Shown here piece by piece: positions 25,272 through 34,518 of a stretch of 64,000 bases of DNA. Source of the DNA: Deltaproteobacteria bacterium. GTDB taxonomy: Bacteria > Desulfobacterota > Binatia > Binatales > Binataceae. The notes beneath the pieces are model-generated. The model had not been told where the DNA came from. It searched no databases and worked only from the letters and a program-made list of their open reading frames with translations. How positions within the stretch are numbered: the stretch's first letter is position 1; every line of letters starts with the position of its first letter. The stretch is taken from assembly GCA_021831785.1 (NCBI GenBank), contig JAKBMB010000006.1, positions 145,559-209,558 of the forward strand, read 5' to 3'. The position numbers were made by a program, and so were the translations under genes.

Positions 25272-26198
25272 ATGAGCAATAATAAACAATTCGTTGAGAT
25301 TCGATGGCATGGGCGCGGCGGACAGGGGGTTGTGACCGGCGCGACGACGCTCGCCCAGGCGGTTTTGGAAGAAGGAAAACACGTGCAAGCGTTCCCCGAG
25401 TTTGGACCTGAGCGTTCAGGTGCGCCGATTAAGGCTTACAATCGGATTAGTGATGCTCCGATCACGATTCATTCGGAACCGCGCAGCCCGGATATCGTCG
25501 TGGTGATGGATCCTACCCTGCTCTGGGTCGAAGATGTCGCCGAAGGAGCCAAAAGAGATACCGTATTCGTCATCAACAGCGCGCAAACCCCGGACATATT
25601 GGCGGCACAGGTTTGCTCCGAAAGGGGGCAAACAGTATTTGCGGTCGATGCGAGCAGAATCGCGCTTGAGGAGACCGGCAAAAACGTCCCCAACACAGCC
25701 CTTCTCGGCGCTTTGACTAGAGCAACTGATCTTGTTGGGCCGACAAACTTGCTCAAGCATGTCCGCCTGGAGTTGGAGAAAAAGGTATCTCCGGAACATC
25801 TGGACGGAAACTTAAGGGCGGTCCGGCGTGGGTGGTGCGAGGTGCGGGAAGCCGAGGCGTCAGCGCCAAGGGGTGCGCAGCATAGCCTGCTTGCTGCCAA
25901 ACCCGGCTGGAAGGACATCCCGATTGGCGCGGTAGTGAGCCAAGCGGGCAACGCGCGCGATTACCGCACCGGTGCTTGGCGCACGATGCGTCCGGTGCTC
26001 GACTCAAGTAAGTGCAATGATTGCTTGCTGTGCTGGCTATTCTGCCCCGACAGCGCGGTCCTGGTCGAGCACGGCAGGATGGTGGGCTTCGACCTCGAGC
26101 ATTGCAAGGGATGCGGCGTCTGCGCCGAGGTGTGCCCGCCGAAGATAAAGGCGATCACGATGGTCCCGGAAATTCGCGAAGTGGAGATGCATTCATGA
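25272..26198 (+). CDS. porG: 2-Oxoacid:ferredoxin oxidoreductase, fused gamma-delta subunit
   Basis: Protein of 308 residues joining two subunits that are often separate. Residues ~1-185 are the gamma domain (RWHGRGGQGVVTGA, FPEFGPERSGAPI). After a ~55-residue linker, residues ~250-297 form the delta ferredoxin domain with two clusters, CNDCLLCWLFCP and CKGCGVCAEVCP. The start at 25272 is chosen because the gamma fold begins a few residues later. It overlaps the alpha gene by four bases (ATGA). Substrate (pyruvate, branched-chain or aromatic 2-oxoacid) is not determined by sequence. Confidence 0.92.
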   Translation: MSNNKQFVEIRWHGRGGQGVVTGATTLAQAVLEEGKHVQAFPEFGPERSGAPIKAYNRISDAPITIHSEPRSPDIVVVMDPTLLWVEDVAEGAKRDTVFVINSAQTPDILAAQVCSERGQTVFAVDASRIALEETGKNVPNTALLGALTRATDLVGPTNLLKHVRLELEKKVSPEHLDGNLRAVRRGWCEVREAEASAPRGAQHSLLAAKPGWKDIPIGAVVSQAGNARDYRTGAWRTMRPVLDSSKCNDCLLCWLFCPDSAVLVEHGRMVGFDLEHCKGCGVCAEVCPPKIKAITMVPEIREVEMHS

Positions 26199-27376
26199 GC
26201 CTAGTAGCCGCGCGCACCGGGAACCAGGCGGTGGCGATCGCGATGCGTCAGGTCGAACCCGACGTTTGCGCCGCCTACCCGATTACTCCGTCCACGATAA
26301 TCATGGAGACCTACGCGCAGTTCGCAGCGGACGCTGAGGTGCGGACCGAGCTCATTCTGGTCGAAAGCGAGCACTCGGCGATGAGCGCATGCGTCGGCGG
26401 GGCCTGCGCGGGAGCGCGCGTCATGACGGCTACATCGGCGCAGGGACTCGCCCTGATGCACGAGGTGCTGTACATCGCCTCCGGACTGCGCCTGCCGATT
26501 GTGATGGCGGTAGCAAATCGGGCGCTCTCCGCCCCGATCAACATCCACGGCGACCACAGCGACGCTATGGGCTCGCGCGATGCGGGATGGATTCAGCTCT
26601 ACGCGCAGGACGTACAAGAGGTCTATGACACCGTCCTGCAAGCGGTTCGCATCGCCGAACATCCGTCGGTGCGCCTGCCGGTGATGGTTTGTTTTGACGG
26701 CTTCACGATAAGCCACGGTGTCGGAGAGCTCAGGCTCCCGGATGACAAAGCCGTGAAAGCCTTTGTCGGCGCGTACCGGCCGGAACGCTACCTGCTCGAC
26801 ATCGAGCATCCGGAGACCTTCGGGGCGCTGGTTTTGCCCGACTACTATATCGAAATAAAGCGCCAGCAGAGGGAAGCGATGATGCAGGCGCTTGAGGTCA
26901 TACCGGACATCGATCGCGAGTTCGGCGGGCGCTTCGGACGTTCTTATGGAATGCTGGAGGCGTACCAGCTTGATGACGCGGAGGTCGCGGCGGTCGTGCT
27001 CGGCGCCACCGCCGGCACGTTGAAAGCGGTGGTCGATAGGCTGCGCAGTAAAGGCGTCAAGGCCGGCCTGCTGCGGATACGCGCGTTTCGCCCATTTCCG
27101 GCCGCGCAGGTCGTGCGCAGCTTGTCGCGGCTTAAGGCCATCGCGGTGCTCGATCGCGCCGATTCTCCAGGCGCCATGAGCGGGCCGCTCTTCGAGGATG
27201 TGCGCGCGGCGCTCTACGACGCCGCGCTTTTGCCGCGCGTCGCCGGCCTGGTCTACGGTTTAGGCGGGCGCGAGATGGACGAGCGCCAGGCCGAGGCCGT
27301 CTATGAGACTCTCCTTGGCACGGAGCGCCAGGCCCAGCCGAGTGCTTCGGCAGATTACGTGGGCCTGCGCTCGTGA
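26195..27376 (+). CDS. porA: 2-Oxoacid:ferredoxin oxidoreductase alpha subunit
   Basis: Pyrimidine-binding and transketolase C-terminal domains, 393 residues. Typical motifs are GNQAVAIAMRQVEPDVCAAYPITPST, ESEHSAMSACVGGACAGARVMTATSAQGL and, in the C-terminal half, VLDRADSPGAMSGPLFEDV. It pairs with beta to cleave 2-oxoacids oxidatively with CoA and ferredoxin, yielding acyl-CoA and CO2, or runs in reverse to fix CO2. The start is set by overlap with the gamma-delta stop. Confidence 0.93.
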   Translation: MSLVAARTGNQAVAIAMRQVEPDVCAAYPITPSTIIMETYAQFAADAEVRTELILVESEHSAMSACVGGACAGARVMTATSAQGLALMHEVLYIASGLRLPIVMAVANRALSAPINIHGDHSDAMGSRDAGWIQLYAQDVQEVYDTVLQAVRIAEHPSVRLPVMVCFDGFTISHGVGELRLPDDKAVKAFVGAYRPERYLLDIEHPETFGALVLPDYYIEIKRQQREAMMQALEVIPDIDREFGGRFGRSYGMLEAYQLDDAEVAAVVLGATAGTLKAVVDRLRSKGVKAGLLRIRAFRPFPAAQVVRSLSRLKAIAVLDRADSPGAMSGPLFEDVRAALYDAALLPRVAGLVYGLGGREMDERQAEAVYETLLGTERQAQPSASADYVGLRS

Positions 27377-27397
27377 GATAGTTGAGGCTTCTGCCAT

Positions 27398-28357
27398 ATG
27401 ACTCGCGAGCAACCGAACATAACCCCGGTGCCGTTTAAGAAGCTGGCCGAACAGGCAGCGCTGCTGACCGGCGGCCATCGTCTGTGCGCCGGATGCGCCG
27501 AGTCGATAATTGTGCGTCAGGTACTGATGGCGTCGCGTTACCCGGTGGTTGTGGTGCTGGGCACCGGATGCCTCGAGGTTGCCACCACTGTTTACCCCTC
27601 GACGGCGTGGGAAGTTCCGGTGCTCCACTGCGCATTCGAGAACGCGGCGGCCACCGCAAGCGGTGTTCAAGCGGCTTATCGAGCGCTAAGGGCTAGCAAT
27701 CGACTCCCCCTGCCTGAATTGCGCGTGATCGTCTTTGCCGGCGATGGCGGCACCTACGACATCGGCCTGCAATCGCTCTCCGGCGCTTTGGAGCGGGGCA
27801 CTCGCTTCACCTATGTTTGCCTCAATAATGAAGGCTACATGAATACCGGAATCCAGCGCTCGAGCGCCACGCCGTTTGGCGCCGAAACGACGACGACTCC
27901 GGCCGGCGAGCGAACCACGGGTAAAATCGAGTGGCGCAAGAATCTTACCGACATCATCGTGGCGCACGACATCCCGTACATCGCCCAGAGCGCGCCCAGC
28001 GCGTATCGTCCCCACGACCTCAAAACCAAGGCCGCCAAAGCATTCGAGGTGGACGGCCCTTCGTTCATCAACGTTCTCTCGGCCTGCACGAGAGGTTGGC
28101 GTTACGAGCCCGCACAGACGATAGCGGTTACCGAGCTCGCGGTCGAGACTTGCTACTGGCCGCTGTTCGAGGTGATCGGCGGCAAGTGGCGGCTCAACTA
28201 TAAGCCGCATCATAAGCGGCCGATACGGGATTGGCTCGCGGTACAAGGCCGTTTCCAACACCTTTTGCAAAAACCCGAGCTGATCGACGAGATTCAGCAA
28301 CGCATCGACCGCGAGTGGGAAGCTTTGCTCCAGCGTTGCGGCGAAAGCAGCCGCTAA
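27398..28357 (+). CDS. porB: 2-Oxoacid:ferredoxin oxidoreductase beta (TPP-binding) subunit
   Basis: Thiamine-diphosphate-binding subunit of 319 residues. The TPP/Mg motif is GDGGTYDIGLQSLSGAL...NNEGYMNTGIQRS, and N-terminal cluster cysteines occur in HRLCAGCAE with a further GTGCLEV. It lies 21 bases after alpha. The gene set gamma-delta, alpha, beta is complete for a four-domain enzyme. In this aromatic-degrading context a phenylglyoxylate- or pyruvate-type enzyme are both possible. Confidence 0.93.
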   Translation: MTREQPNITPVPFKKLAEQAALLTGGHRLCAGCAESIIVRQVLMASRYPVVVVLGTGCLEVATTVYPSTAWEVPVLHCAFENAAATASGVQAAYRALRASNRLPLPELRVIVFAGDGGTYDIGLQSLSGALERGTRFTYVCLNNEGYMNTGIQRSSATPFGAETTTTPAGERTTGKIEWRKNLTDIIVAHDIPYIAQSAPSAYRPHDLKTKAAKAFEVDGPSFINVLSACTRGWRYEPAQTIAVTELAVETCYWPLFEVIGGKWRLNYKPHHKRPIRDWLAVQGRFQHLLQKPELIDEIQQRIDREWEALLQRCGESSR

Positions 28358-28524
28358 GCGCCGCACTGTCCCGCGTCTTTCGCCAGGACAACCCCGGGAG
28401 CCAAGGGCCGCGGCCCACCTCCGCGCGTAGCTCTGTAGGCTCGGTTGGCCAACGCTTACCCGCGGCAAAAAAGCGACCGCTGCGTGCGAAGCCATGCTGA
28501 AAAAGAGCGGCGCGAAGCGCCGGG

Positions 28525-28842
<318 letters not shown>

Positions 28843-28945
28843 TCACCTCTCTAGCCGTGGTGTGCCCACGTGCAGCACAAGCCCGCGCTGTTCTGCCCGG
28901 TGAGCGGATTCGGTGCTATCGCGGCAAGTTTCAATGGCAGCGGCT

Positions 28946-29203
28946 TTATCTATACGCTTCGCGGCGGTGAGCGACGCGGACGACCAATACGACCAGCAAC
29001 TTGTCCCGGACCTCGTACACGATCCGATAGTCGCCGACGCGGATGCGCCACAATTCGATGCCGCCATAGAGTTTCTTAGCACCTGAGGGCCGCGGGTTGC
29101 CTGCGAGCGCGTCGATCCGCGGCCGGAGCCTGAGTTGAATCTCACGCGCGAGCCTGCGGAACTCGCGCGTCACGCCCGGCGAGAACTCGACCGTGTAGGG
29201 CAT
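28946..29203 (-). CDS. RelE/ParE-family toxin
   Basis: Protein of 85 residues with the RelE fold pattern: FSPGVTREFRRLAREIQLRLRPRIDALAGNPRPSG, then the AKKLYGGIELWRIRVGDYRIVYEV core and a basic C-terminus RVAHRREAYR. RelE-type toxins cleave mRNA on ribosomes. It starts four bases after the antitoxin stop, the usual antitoxin-first arrangement. It looks intact. Confidence 0.85.
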   Translation of the reverse strand: MPYTVEFSPGVTREFRRLAREIQLRLRPRIDALAGNPRPSGAKKLYGGIELWRIRVGDYRIVYEVRDKLLVVLVVRVAHRREAYR

Positions 29204-29207
29204 CGCG

Positions 29208-29492
29208 CTATGAGTCGAGCCTCAGTTCCTTTTTTAACCGCGTCCACGGAATCGTCCCCTTGCGTTTAACTTCGCGCAGCGCCGCGCGGGCGGCCTTCAA
29301 GTCCTCGCGATCCTCGATCTCTTCGAGCAGCGCGACGTCTTCCATCGGCACCATCGCCGCCAGCGCCTTGCTGCGCCGGGTCAGGATGACGCGATCTTTG
29401 GCGTAGGCGACGCGGTTGATAACCTCGGCCAGATGCTCGCGCGCGTGGGCCGCGCTGATCGCGCCAGCGGCTGCAGATGGTTTTGTTCTCAT
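29208..29492 (-). CDS. Phd/YefM-family antitoxin
   Basis: Protein of 94 residues. The N-terminal Phd/YefM DNA-binding fold is seen in ISAAHAREHLAEVINRV...RVILTRRSKALAAMVPMEDV, and the charged C-terminal helix would wrap the toxin. Such antitoxins neutralise RelE-type toxins and repress their own operon. Gene order and spacing with the toxin at 28946 are typical. Confidence 0.83.
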   Translation of the reverse strand: MRTKPSAAAGAISAAHAREHLAEVINRVAYAKDRVILTRRSKALAAMVPMEDVALLEEIEDREDLKAARAALREVKRKGTIPWTRLKKELRLDS

Positions 29493-29574
29493 GTCGGAAA
29501 TCTCCAGCGTAGGATTCGTCCAAATTGTACGCTTTGGACATCCTCAGCGCCATCGCGCATTCCCGCACGCCATC

Positions 29575-29815
29575 TCAGCCAGCATCGGCCGCTCTCGGCG
29601 CCTCGCGCTCGTTGATTATCACGCCGCCTTTGGCGGCGGCGATTAGCTTACGGAAGGAATCCTGCACGCGGAGCAGGCGCGGGTCGGGCGTGCCGCAGTT
29701 ATATACGACGTACAGCCGGTAACGCTCGCGCAGATCGCGAGAGCGGCCCCCCTCGCTCTCGATGGGTTCCGTATCGCCGACAACGGCGCGCAGAGAGCCG
29801 CGCGTTCCGACCCAA
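29575..29815 (-). pseudogene. Decayed 3' end of a larger gene (DUF3883-like C-terminus)
   Basis: On the - strand this stretch is open and protein-like without a start: DLRERYRLYVVYNC, PDPRLLRVQDSFRKLI and AAKGGVIINE, then a stop. These resemble the C-terminal region of large DUF3883-containing helicase-like proteins (recollection, not searched). It begins abruptly six bases from the hydrolase stop. I read it as the tail of a gene truncated by rearrangement. Confidence 0.4.
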
Positions 29816-29820
29816 GGGAG

Positions 29821-30588
29821 CTATCTTAGGTGCTCACGGAGGAAGGCCACTGCGTCGCGCCAAAACTCGAACGCCGCTGCCTCGCGGTAGTTCGGCCGGT
29901 AGTCGGCAAAAAACGCATGGCCCGCGTTTTCGAATACCTTCACCGTGAAGTTCTTGCCGGCCTTTTCAAGCCGCGCGCGCAGCTCGGCCGCGTCAGCCGG
30001 CGAAGGATTCCGATCTTCAGCGCCGAAGACCGCCAGCAGTGGGCACGAAAGGCGGCCGGTCATTTCCATCACTGGTGTGGGTCGCCCGGCGGTGGTTTTT
30101 TCGGTCGGCGTGGCAGAGGCTAAAAAGCCTCCCCAACAATCGACCGCGGCGTCGAGTTTGTCGCTGTTGCACGCCAACAACAGCGCCTCGCGGCCACCGA
30201 AGCAAAAGCCGATGCACCCCACCTTGCCCGAGGCGCCTGGCTGGGCACGCAAAAAAGTCGCCGCGGCCTCGAGGTCGCGGACCACCTGCGCGTCGCTAAC
30301 ACTGAAAGCGACGGCCCGCGCCTTGTCCATCTGGCTTAGGTCTACCTTGCCCGCGCGCGAAAACAGGTTCGGAGCGAGCGCTATAAAACCGGCGTGGGCA
30401 AAACGCCGCGTGACATCGCGTATATGGTCATTGACGCCGAAAATCTCGTGCACAACGATCAGGCCCGCGTAGCTGCCCGGCGGGCGAGGGCGGGCGAGGT
30501 AGCCCTCCAACGAGTCCCCATCGCTTACGAAGCTCACCTCGCGCGCTTCGAGCGCCTCAGGCTTGCTGACTTCGCCGGGTAAAGCCAT
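29821..30588 (-). CDS. Dienelactone hydrolase family protein
   Basis: Alpha/beta hydrolase of 255 residues. The catalytic triad is Cys129 in GFCFGG, Asp192 in FGAEDRN and His224 in AGHAFF, as in carboxymethylenebutenolidase. No signal peptide, so probably cytoplasmic. Substrate may be a dienelactone from aromatic ring cleavage or another ester; the neighbours do not decide. A GC-rich terminator-like hairpin (30714-30748) separates it from grxD. Confidence 0.87.
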   Translation of the reverse strand: MALPGEVSKPEALEAREVSFVSDGDSLEGYLARPRPPGSYAGLIVVHEIFGVNDHIRDVTRRFAHAGFIALAPNLFSRAGKVDLSQMDKARAVAFSVSDAQVVRDLEAAATFLRAQPGASGKVGCIGFCFGGREALLLACNSDKLDAAVDCWGGFLASATPTEKTTAGRPTPVMEMTGRLSCPLLAVFGAEDRNPSPADAAELRARLEKAGKNFTVKVFENAGHAFFADYRPNYREAAAFEFWRDAVAFLREHLR

Positions 30589-30713
30589 CGTTGGGACCTC
30601 TGCCCTGTTTGGTTACGCTTAAGCCCGGGTTCTCCGGGTCGCGCCGGCTAGGCCCTAATCCCGTCCGCTGCCTGCCCGCGCTCATTCTTTCCCCATCCTA
30701 CACACTCGGGCAT

Positions 30714-30748
30714 TTTAGCCGCGCGCGCCTCAGGCGCGCGCGGCTAAA
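30714..30748. terminator. 16-bp-stem hairpin after grxD
   Basis: TTTAGCCGCGCGCGCC at 30714-30729 pairs perfectly with GGCGCGCGCGGCTAAA at 30733-30748 around a three-base loop. It lies ten bases beyond the grxD stop on the - strand and is flanked by a short run (AAAAT) there, fitting a strong transcription terminator before the hydrolase gene. Confidence 0.65.
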
Positions 30749-30757
30749 GGCGAAGCC

Positions 30758-31081
30758 CTAGTGCGCCGCGTTGACCTTGACTAAATCCTTAAGCTCTCCG
30801 CTTTCATAAAGCTCGCGCACTATGTCGCATCCGCCGATAAACTTGCCGTCGATATACACCTGAGGAATCGTCGGCCAGTTGCTGAATTCCTTTATTCCTT
30901 CACGCAGCTCGGGATCAGCCAAAACGTCGAAGGTGGTGAACGGCACGTCCAACTGCTGTAAGACTTGCACGGTCGCGGCCGAAAACCCGCACATCGGGAA
31001 GTTGCGCGTGCCCTTCATGAAAAGCACGATCCTATCGGTGGCGACCACCTGTTTGATACGGTCCAAAACGTCGTTGTCCAT
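30758..31081 (-). CDS. grxD: Monothiol glutaredoxin Grx4-type
   Basis: Protein of 107 residues with the monothiol active site CGFS (Cys31) and glutathione-binding WPTIPQVYIDGKFIGGCD. Such proteins bind a [2Fe-2S] cluster with glutathione and, with BolA proteins, take part in iron-sulfur trafficking. It lies 14 bases downstream of the bolA-like gene, the conserved partner arrangement. It could supply clusters to the many iron-sulfur enzymes of this window (inference). Confidence 0.94.
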   Translation of the reverse strand: MDNDVLDRIKQVVATDRIVLFMKGTRNFPMCGFSAATVQVLQQLDVPFTTFDVLADPELREGIKEFSNWPTIPQVYIDGKFIGGCDIVRELYESGELKDLVKVNAAH

Positions 31082-31095
31082 AGTTAAAAGCCTCT

Positions 31096-31344
31096 CTACC
31101 GAGGGAGATTGTCGTACTGCGAGGGCGTAAGCGTCTTCAGCGCAAGGGCGTGCACCGCCTGGCGCATCGCGTCTCCCACCGCCCGATAAACCATCTGGTG
31201 GCGCTCGACCAGCGAACGTCCCTCGAACTTCTCGGACACTACCAGGGCGTCGAAATGGTCGCCACCTCCGGTGAAATCCTTGACCTCTACGCGTGCGCCT
31301 GGAAAGGCGGCCGCGATCTTGGCTTGGAGCTCGTTTACATCCAT
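31096..31344 (-). CDS. BolA/IbaG-family protein
   Basis: Protein of 82 residues with the BolA fold: ELQAKIAAAFPGARVEVKDFTGGGDHFDALVVSEKFEGRSLVERHQMVYRAVG. The GDHF histidine is the candidate cluster ligand shared with a monothiol glutaredoxin. It precedes grxD by 14 bases, so the two probably act as a complex. It is closer to the IbaG/BolA2 subgroup than to E. coli BolA by length. Confidence 0.9.
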   Translation of the reverse strand: MDVNELQAKIAAAFPGARVEVKDFTGGGDHFDALVVSEKFEGRSLVERHQMVYRAVGDAMRQAVHALALKTLTPSQYDNLPR

Positions 31345-31557
31345 AGATTAAGTTTTTACTCGCCGGCGCGGCCGTGGTCCATAAGGGCATACGCTCTTCG
31401 TGCGACCGCCGGGCGGCGCGGCTGATAAACTCGACGGCGTCGCTGCATGCAGCACGGCGAGGTTTGGCGCTGAGCACGCCGCCGGCGATGGGGTTGACTC
31501 GATGCCGTCTTTTGCCGGACAAGTCATATGCAAACAGCGCGGGGAAAACGCGCTCCG

Positions 31558-32802
31558 CTAGCGCTGCGCTTGCCGTGACGCGGCCGCGCGTCTGGCCTCC
31601 GCCGGCGTAAGGATCAGCCGCGGGCCCTCGACTTCACGCCGCGCTATATCAGCCGCTGCGGCGCTCAAACCCGACTGAATCCATCGCTGAAACAACGGTG
31701 CGTGCCGAACGTCCGCGTCCCGCGCCAACATGCCGGCCGCTGCCGCGGCCCATTGCGCCGGCTGCCTGCGTCCCGCCCGCAAGAGGTAGTAGGCCGTATC
31801 CTCCAAATGCCGTCTGACCAGGATTTTACGCTCGTCCTCAAGCATATGCTTAAGCGCGTGGTCTACGATTAGCGCCAGCCGCTCCTGCTGCTGCGCGGGG
31901 CTCAAGACGAGTGGACTCTGCCGCATCTGCTCGATCTCGTTCGCAAAGGGCCAAAGCTCGGCTTTTGGCGGCGTGAAAGCCGCCATCACCGGCTCGTCTA
32001 AAAGCGCCGGCGACGGCGTTACATCAAGCGCCCCGGCGAGTTCTTCATAGACGGGATGGTCGATCTCAACAGGCACGGAGGCGGTGATTAGCTCGGCCCG
32101 CAGTTGGAGAAAATTCCCCACTGCGGCACGTTCGGTCTCGGCGGTCCGACGGTAAGCTTCGCACAGGATGAAATCGGCCAGCTTTGGGTCTGCTTCAACC
32201 AGGCGCAGCCCCGACTCTCGCTCGACGGCCGCGCGCTCCTCACGCAATTGACGGCGCGACAGACGGCTTGACATAACCGCGAGCAGGCCCCTGCTCTCGG
32301 AAACCACCCCCCAGAGCCGATGGACTCCGCCCTGCGGCAGATCTTTGAGCAGCCACACCAGGCGGGTAGCGGCGGCATCAAACGCCGAAAGCAATGCCGT
32401 AAGCGCCGTATCTTCGCGCGCCGCGGCGGGCCGCGAGGTTTTCACGCCGGTGGTCAAAGGCGCTCCGGCCGCCTCGGGGAACTCGGGCACGGACGGCCGC
32501 GCGCCCGAGGCCGGCGCCGTATGCGGGACGCCACGCTGGCGCAGCTTGAACAGAGCGCGCTTGGCCACGCGCCTAACGGCGCCGTGCGTTCCCGCGGCTA
32601 TCTCGGCGAGCAACTGCGCGGCGCTATCCGAAGGTATCTGCGCGAGCATTTGAGCCAGCGCCAATTCCGAGGCTTCTCCCTTCTCGCGCATCTCGCGCAG
32701 CCGCGCGACCGCGGTCTCCGGAGCCGCCGCGAGGTCAGCTCCCTGCTGCTTAAGCCCAGAGGCGAGGTCAAGCAATTCTTTGTCGGGACCTATCGAGGAC
32801 AC
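31558..32802 (-). CDS. Uncharacterised 414-residue protein, helical, HEAT-like N-terminus
   Basis: I do not recognise a family. Residues ~15-95 are alanine/leucine-rich helices reminiscent of HEAT-type repeats (ELALAQMLAQIPSDSAAQLLAEIAAG). Next comes a proline-rich linker (~95-130), then a second largely helical domain containing WLLKDLPQGGVHRLWGVVSESRGLL and the charged HMLEDERKILVRRHLEDTAYYLLRAGRRQPAQWA. No signal peptide or membrane segment. Codon usage matches its neighbours, so it is a native gene. Nothing in the context (bolA upstream reading away, dehydrogenase beyond) suggests a role. Confidence 0.75.
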   Translation of the reverse strand: MSSIGPDKELLDLASGLKQQGADLAAAPETAVARLREMREKGEASELALAQMLAQIPSDSAAQLLAEIAAGTHGAVRRVAKRALFKLRQRGVPHTAPASGARPSVPEFPEAAGAPLTTGVKTSRPAAAREDTALTALLSAFDAAATRLVWLLKDLPQGGVHRLWGVVSESRGLLAVMSSRLSRRQLREERAAVERESGLRLVEADPKLADFILCEAYRRTAETERAAVGNFLQLRAELITASVPVEIDHPVYEELAGALDVTPSPALLDEPVMAAFTPPKAELWPFANEIEQMRQSPLVLSPAQQQERLALIVDHALKHMLEDERKILVRRHLEDTAYYLLRAGRRQPAQWAAAAAGMLARDADVRHAPLFQRWIQSGLSAAAADIARREVEGPRLILTPAEARRAAASRQAQR

Positions 32803-33104
32803 CTACCTCTCACACGCTTGCACGCCGGCAAACGCCCTGCACTTCGTTTACGGAAGTTGCCAAGTAAAGTTGGCCGCGCCGGCCCTCGAGCACGAATCGC
32901 CGGCGTCGATGACCCTGTGCGAGCCACCGCCGTTTTTTCAAACGCCTCACCCGCGCCCGTCATCGCCGGCACGAGGCTCGCGCGCGCCGCTCGCGTCTGA
33001 CAATTTTCGGCTTTTTCGCCGCGCGCCGCAATGACAGGACAACGCCGCGACCGGCGACCCGCATCGAAACTGCGCCGGAGCGCGCGCCGCAGGGGGCCGG
33101 TCAG
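32803..33104. other. Intergenic region, no feature seen
   Basis: About 300 bases between the 2-hydroxyacid dehydrogenase stop and the start of the unknown gene, both on the - strand. Open frames crossing it lack protein-like features. It must hold the promoter for the unknown gene, but no clear elements are visible. Confidence 0.35.
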
Positions 33105-34112
33105 CTAGTAGCCCAGCGCGAGATCAACCTGATTGAGCAGAGGGGCGCCGCCTACGAACCGCCGCAGATTCTCGGCGAAAAGCTCGCACGCGCGGTCGAG
33201 ATAGCCGCGAAACGAGCCCGCGACGTGCGGCGTCAGAATGGCATGTTCGAGGTCCCACAACGGACTTTCCGCCTCCAGCGGTTCGCGCTCGAAGACGTCA
33301 AGGCCGGCCCCGCCCAGGCGCTTTTCCTGTAGCGCGCCAATCATCGCCTCTTGATCAATCACCTCGCCGCGCCCGACATTGACCAGGTAGGCGTCGGGCT
33401 TGATCGCCTCGAACTCGCGCGCGCCGATAAAGCACCGCGTGGGCGGCGTCAGGGGCAGCGTCACGACAATGAAATCGCTCTGTGCCAGAAGCTCTGCGCG
33501 CTGTTCAGGGCCGAAAAATCGATCCGGTATGAAACCGTGCGGATCTCCGGTCCCCGGCAAAAACCATCCGGGGTCGGCGTGCTGCACGGGGTCGCGCTTG
33601 AGGGCGAGGACCTTCATCCCGAAGGCCTGCGACAGGCGCGCGACCTCGCGGCCCAGCGAGCCGTAACCGACGATTCCGATGGTCGCGCCGCGCAGTTCGC
33701 GAACATTGTCCATGAAGGGCTGGCGCTTAAGCCACGTGCGGCTTAGCTGCGCGCGTGTGGTGAGGTGAAAGCGGTGAACGTAGGTGAGAATCGAGCCTAA
33801 CGCGTACTGTGCAATAGCGCTGCAGTGGATGCCGCTGCTCGTAGTGATGACGATGGAGCGAAAGTTGGCGGGTTTTCTCAGCACTTGGTCGGCGCCGGCG
33901 GTCAGCAGATGAATCCATCTCAGGCGCGCCGTCAGCTCTGCAACCGAGTCAGGGACGCGAAAAGCCGTCAAGACCTCGCATCCGCCGCGCAGCAGCGCGG
34001 CCATCTCTTCGACCGACTCGCATTGCCTGTCGATCACTTCGGCGCCGGGTGCGGCGGCGAGCAAGAGTTTGCGCTGCGCGGGCGTCAGCCTCGTGGTTGA
34101 AACGATTCTCAT
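33105..34112 (-). CDS. D-isomer-specific 2-hydroxyacid dehydrogenase
   Basis: NAD(P)-dependent dehydrogenase of 335 residues. The Rossmann motif GIVGYGSLG is at 147-154. Catalytic regions appear as VNVGRGEVID (Arg), LDVFEREPL (Glu) and LTPHVAGS (His). The insert between the Rossmann start and catalytic Arg (WFLPGTGDPHGFIPDRFFGP) is longer than in lactate or phosphoglycerate dehydrogenases and fits the hydroxypyruvate/glyoxylate-reductase-like branch. Exact substrate unknown. It has no close operon partners. Confidence 0.87.
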   Translation of the reverse strand: MRIVSTTRLTPAQRKLLLAAAPGAEVIDRQCESVEEMAALLRGGCEVLTAFRVPDSVAELTARLRWIHLLTAGADQVLRKPANFRSIVITTSSGIHCSAIAQYALGSILTYVHRFHLTTRAQLSRTWLKRQPFMDNVRELRGATIGIVGYGSLGREVARLSQAFGMKVLALKRDPVQHADPGWFLPGTGDPHGFIPDRFFGPEQRAELLAQSDFIVVTLPLTPPTRCFIGAREFEAIKPDAYLVNVGRGEVIDQEAMIGALQEKRLGGAGLDVFEREPLEAESPLWDLEHAILTPHVAGSFRGYLDRACELFAENLRRFVGGAPLLNQVDLALGY

Positions 34113-34518
34113 GTCCGCCTCCTGAGGTCATTGATGTGCGACGACACGCCCTTTGCCTGCACAGCCGAGCATCGCTGCGCGCGCCTTGTCGGGCGCAAGG
34201 CCTATGCTTATACTGATTTGCGCGCACTTCGCTGGCAAGATTGAGCATGCGCGCGAGCGACGCCGGCGAACGCGGCTCTAGTCCTTGGTGCTGACATTTT
34301 TGCGAAGCAGGGTGAGCTCTTCACTTGACCTCGAAATGCTCGGGTCAGATGGGCGCAGCCCATCTATGTATCTATGAATGATTGGCGCGCTTGGCCGGTC
34401 CGCGTAAGACTCCTCTCGGCTGAACTTGTCGACGGGTTTCCGCAGCGCTAGTCCAATTCAGGATCGCGCCCTTTGGGTTTCGAGGTGCGCTGCGGAGCGC
34501 CGCGGTGCGTGAGAAGAA
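34113..34518. other. Intergenic region between divergent dehydrogenase and mfd
   Basis: About 400 bases with no credible gene. A small hairpin, AGATGGG/CCCATCT around a five-base loop, lies at 34347-34365 in a locally A+T-richer segment. The region should carry promoters for the dehydrogenase (leftward) and mfd (rightward). Confidence 0.4.
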
